Shown here: positions 13,840 to 15,462 of the stretch, one piece after another
How positions within the stretch are numbered: position 1 is the first letter of the stretch
How the letters are laid out: each line of letters opens with the position of its first letter
Origin: Parachlamydiaceae bacterium
GTDB taxonomy: Bacteria > Chlamydiota > Chlamydiia > Chlamydiales > Parachlamydiaceae
Assembly: GCA_013817115.1 (NCBI GenBank)
Contig: JACDDG010000013.1
Coordinates: 1 to 15,462 of the forward strand
Direction: 5' to 3'
Length of the DNA stretch: 15,462 bases
The notes under the pieces: model-generated
Told to the model about the DNA's origin: nothing
What the model saw: only the letters and a program-made list of their open reading frames with translations
Databases searched by the model: none
Translations under genes and position numbers: made by a program

Positions 13840-15288
13840 CTATGATTGAGGCATGAATTGTCCAAAAGCACTTTGTACTGCTTCTTCTTCGCCAGGAGAA
13901 TATTTCAATGCAATATGATTTTCAAATCGAACGATTTCTTTGCGATAAGTAAGATTTACAGTTCCAATAGCTCCATGACGGTTTTTTGCAACAATAAGTT
14001 CTGCCAAGCCCGGTTTATCTAGACTATCATAATACTCTCGTCTTAAAAGAAACATGACTATGTCCGAATCCTGTTCGATACTTCCGCTTTCTCTTAAGTC
14101 ACTCATGACAGGGCGATGGCCAGGTCTTTCTTCAACCTTTCTGGATAGCTGGGATAAACACAGGACCGGTATATCTAGCTCTCTTGCAAGATTTTTTAAC
14201 ATTCGGGAAATCTCAGAAATTTCACTCTGTCGGCTTTCAGGTCCCCGGCTTGTAGAGGCTCCTGAGATTAGCTGTAGGTAATCGATTACAAGGAATCCAA
14301 TATTGTAGGATTCTTTCATGCGACGTGCACGTGCACGCAAATCAGTGATTTTTAAACCAGGCTGATCATCAATAATCATTGAATGTTTTTGCATTTCTCC
14401 GACACATTGCACAACGCGCTGGAATTCGCGGTTATCAAGAGAACCTGTTTTGATTTTGGTCGACTCCACTTGAGATTGTGAGCAGATTATCCTATGGACA
14501 AGTTGCTCCGCACTCATTTCTAAGGAAAAGATACCTACAGGCACATTATTTTTAAAACAGACATTTTCCGCCATATTTAAAGCAAAAGCCGTTTTACCCA
14601 TGGCAGGTCGAGCGGCTAAGATCATGAGATTGGAATTGTTAAGCCCATTTAACATTTTGTCAAAATCCGCAAAATGGGAAGGGATTCCGGTAATACCCCC
14701 GGCATCGGGACCAAGCAACTGATATTTCTCTTGCGTAGCTTCGAGCTCTTTTATGTAGGACGTTTGGGAGGTCGCTTTTACTCCACTTAAAATCTCTGAT
14801 AAAAGGACACCGCTATTTGGATTAGCAGATTGGCTGATTTTAAATAAGAGTTGTTGGGCTGTGTCTAAAGTTTCAAGGACGTTTTGGGGCTCTTCTAAGG
14901 CGTTTTTTTCGATAATTTGGGAAGCATTGATCATTTTCCGCAATATCGATTTATCTTTGACTATTTGAGAATATTCTTCGATATACGCTGAGGTTCCAGC
15001 ATACTGAGCAAGAGTGGTTATATAGGCAGGGCCTCCAACAGCTTTGAGCTTTTCTTGGCGCTTAAGCTCCTCGCAAATTAAATGAACATCTGCAGGTTTA
15101 TCACTTTTATAAGCTGATTTTAAGACACTGAATATGAGTTTGTGCTCTGTGTAGTAGAAATCTGAATCATCAAGCGCATCGGCGGCGATATTTAAACTAT
15201 TGATGCTTGTTAACATGCATCCTAAGACCATCATTTCGGCTTCTTTTGAATTAGGAGCAATTCTTACTTTTGTGTCTGAGTCTGTCAT
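13840..15288 (-). CDS. dnaB: Replicative DNA helicase DnaB
   Basis: The hexameric 5'-3' helicase of the replication fork. It is 482 aa, near the usual 450-470. The N-terminal DnaB domain (about 12-115) has PNSKEAEMMVLGCML. The RecA-like domain has Walker A ARPAMGKTA (226-234, Lys232), GIFSLEMSAEQL (252-263), Walker B LVIDYLQL (333-340, Asp336), LSQLSRKVEERPGHRPVMSDLRESG with the arginine-finger region, and the SIEQDSDIVMFLLRR signature. No intein interrupts it. The ribosome binding site is weak (AAAGAA). It is separated from the glycan genes by 215 bp. A chromosomal DnaB is likelier than the chlamydial plasmid paralogue, given its context. Confidence 0.96.
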   Translation of the reverse strand: MTDSDTKVRIAPNSKEAEMMVLGCMLTSINSLNIAADALDDSDFYYTEHKLIFSVLKSAYKSDKPADVHLICEELKRQEKLKAVGGPAYITTLAQYAGTSAYIEEYSQIVKDKSILRKMINASQIIEKNALEEPQNVLETLDTAQQLLFKISQSANPNSGVLLSEILSGVKATSQTSYIKELEATQEKYQLLGPDAGGITGIPSHFADFDKMLNGLNNSNLMILAARPAMGKTAFALNMAENVCFKNNVPVGIFSLEMSAEQLVHRIICSQSQVESTKIKTGSLDNREFQRVVQCVGEMQKHSMIIDDQPGLKITDLRARARRMKESYNIGFLVIDYLQLISGASTSRGPESRQSEISEISRMLKNLARELDIPVLCLSQLSRKVEERPGHRPVMSDLRESGSIEQDSDIVMFLLRREYYDSLDKPGLAELIVAKNRHGAIGTVNLTYRKEIVRFENHIALKYSPGEEEAVQSAFGQFMPQS

Positions 15289-15427
15289 TTTATTTTCTTT
15301 AATATTGGTTTACGATTTATAGCAGTTGATAGAAGGGTGAGGTTCCAAAATAACAAAATGGGCATTATTTAGAAACGATTGAAATTTTTTGGAAAGAGAG
15401 GGTACACGGGCAATAAGAACAAATAAC
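15289..15427. other. dnaB upstream region
   Basis: About 140 bases upstream of dnaB hold no recognisable gene or repeat. The dnaB promoter should be here, but I see no convincing boxes. Confidence 0.35.
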
Positions 15428-15462
15428 TATACCGAAGAGCGTTCAAATTTTGGATTTTTGGC
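15428..15462. repeat. Truncated end of MITE-like palindromic repeat (copy D)
   Basis: It begins TATACCGAAG and continues through TTCAAATTTTGGATTTTTGGC. It matches the outer arm of the element at 7291-7450, in particular the right-arm variant (GTTC rather than GTCC). It is cut by the window edge. Confidence 0.85.

Noticed and set aside
1-15462. CRISPR array or complete insertion sequence
   Set aside because: No regularly spaced direct repeats and no transposase reading frame were seen; the repeats are isolated palindromes.

Overview
The window looks like a chromosomal piece of an amoeba-associated member of the Chlamydiae (Parachlamydia/Protochlamydia/Neochlamydia-like). The evidence is the block plsX-rpmF-DUF177 next to RNase E/G-plsB, an order I recall from Chlamydia genomes. 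The plsB is the short plant-plastid-like acyltransferase typical of chlamydiae, and there is a DUF6666-like outer-membrane protein of the type found in the PVC superphylum. The DNA is AT-rich, with roomy intergenic regions that contain palindromic repeats. The species assignment is inference; no database was searched.

Layout. Positions 1-277: the end of a palindromic repeat runs into a partial, unrecognised reading frame. Positions 312-2036 (minus): a lipid/ribosome operon of DUF177 protein, rpmF and plsX. Positions 2124-2918 (minus): a membrane-anchored alpha/beta hydrolase. Positions 2919-3344: a divergent intergenic region holding an 81-bp palindrome with symmetrical promoter-like sequences. 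Positions 3345-5874 (plus): RNase E/G and plsB. Positions 5871-7103 (minus): an AAA ATPase of the DUF4143 type, overlapping the plsB stop by 4 bp. Positions 7291-7450: a complete 160-bp MITE-like palindrome. Positions 7477-8279 (minus): a winged-helix regulator and a DUF6314-like domain in two frames, joined exactly at an A AAA AAG slippery heptamer. Positions 8319-8873 (minus): a small HExxH protein resembling M91 peptidases/effectors. Positions 9162-10127 (minus): the DUF6666-like outer-membrane protein with a strong RBS and a good promoter candidate. Positions 10327-10582: a second, nested palindromic element. Positions 10586-13624 (minus): three genes in a row with N-terminal signal peptides, encoding a GT25-type glycosyltransferase, a GH130/GH43-like five-bladed propeller protein and a GT4-type glycosyltransferase. 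Positions 13840-15288 (minus): dnaB. Positions 15428-15462: another end of the MITE family.

How the genes relate. plsX and plsB both feed phospholipid synthesis; rpmF and RNase E/G belong to ribosome and RNA metabolism; dnaB is the replicative helicase. Between these core genes lie accessory genes. The most intriguing are the exported glycan-enzyme trio, which may act in the periplasm, at the surface or in the host; the regulator-DUF6314 pair with its possible programmed frameshift; and the palindromic repeats, one of which may act as a two-way promoter. Both ends of the window lie inside copies of the same repeat family, which suggests the window is a contig broken at repeats.
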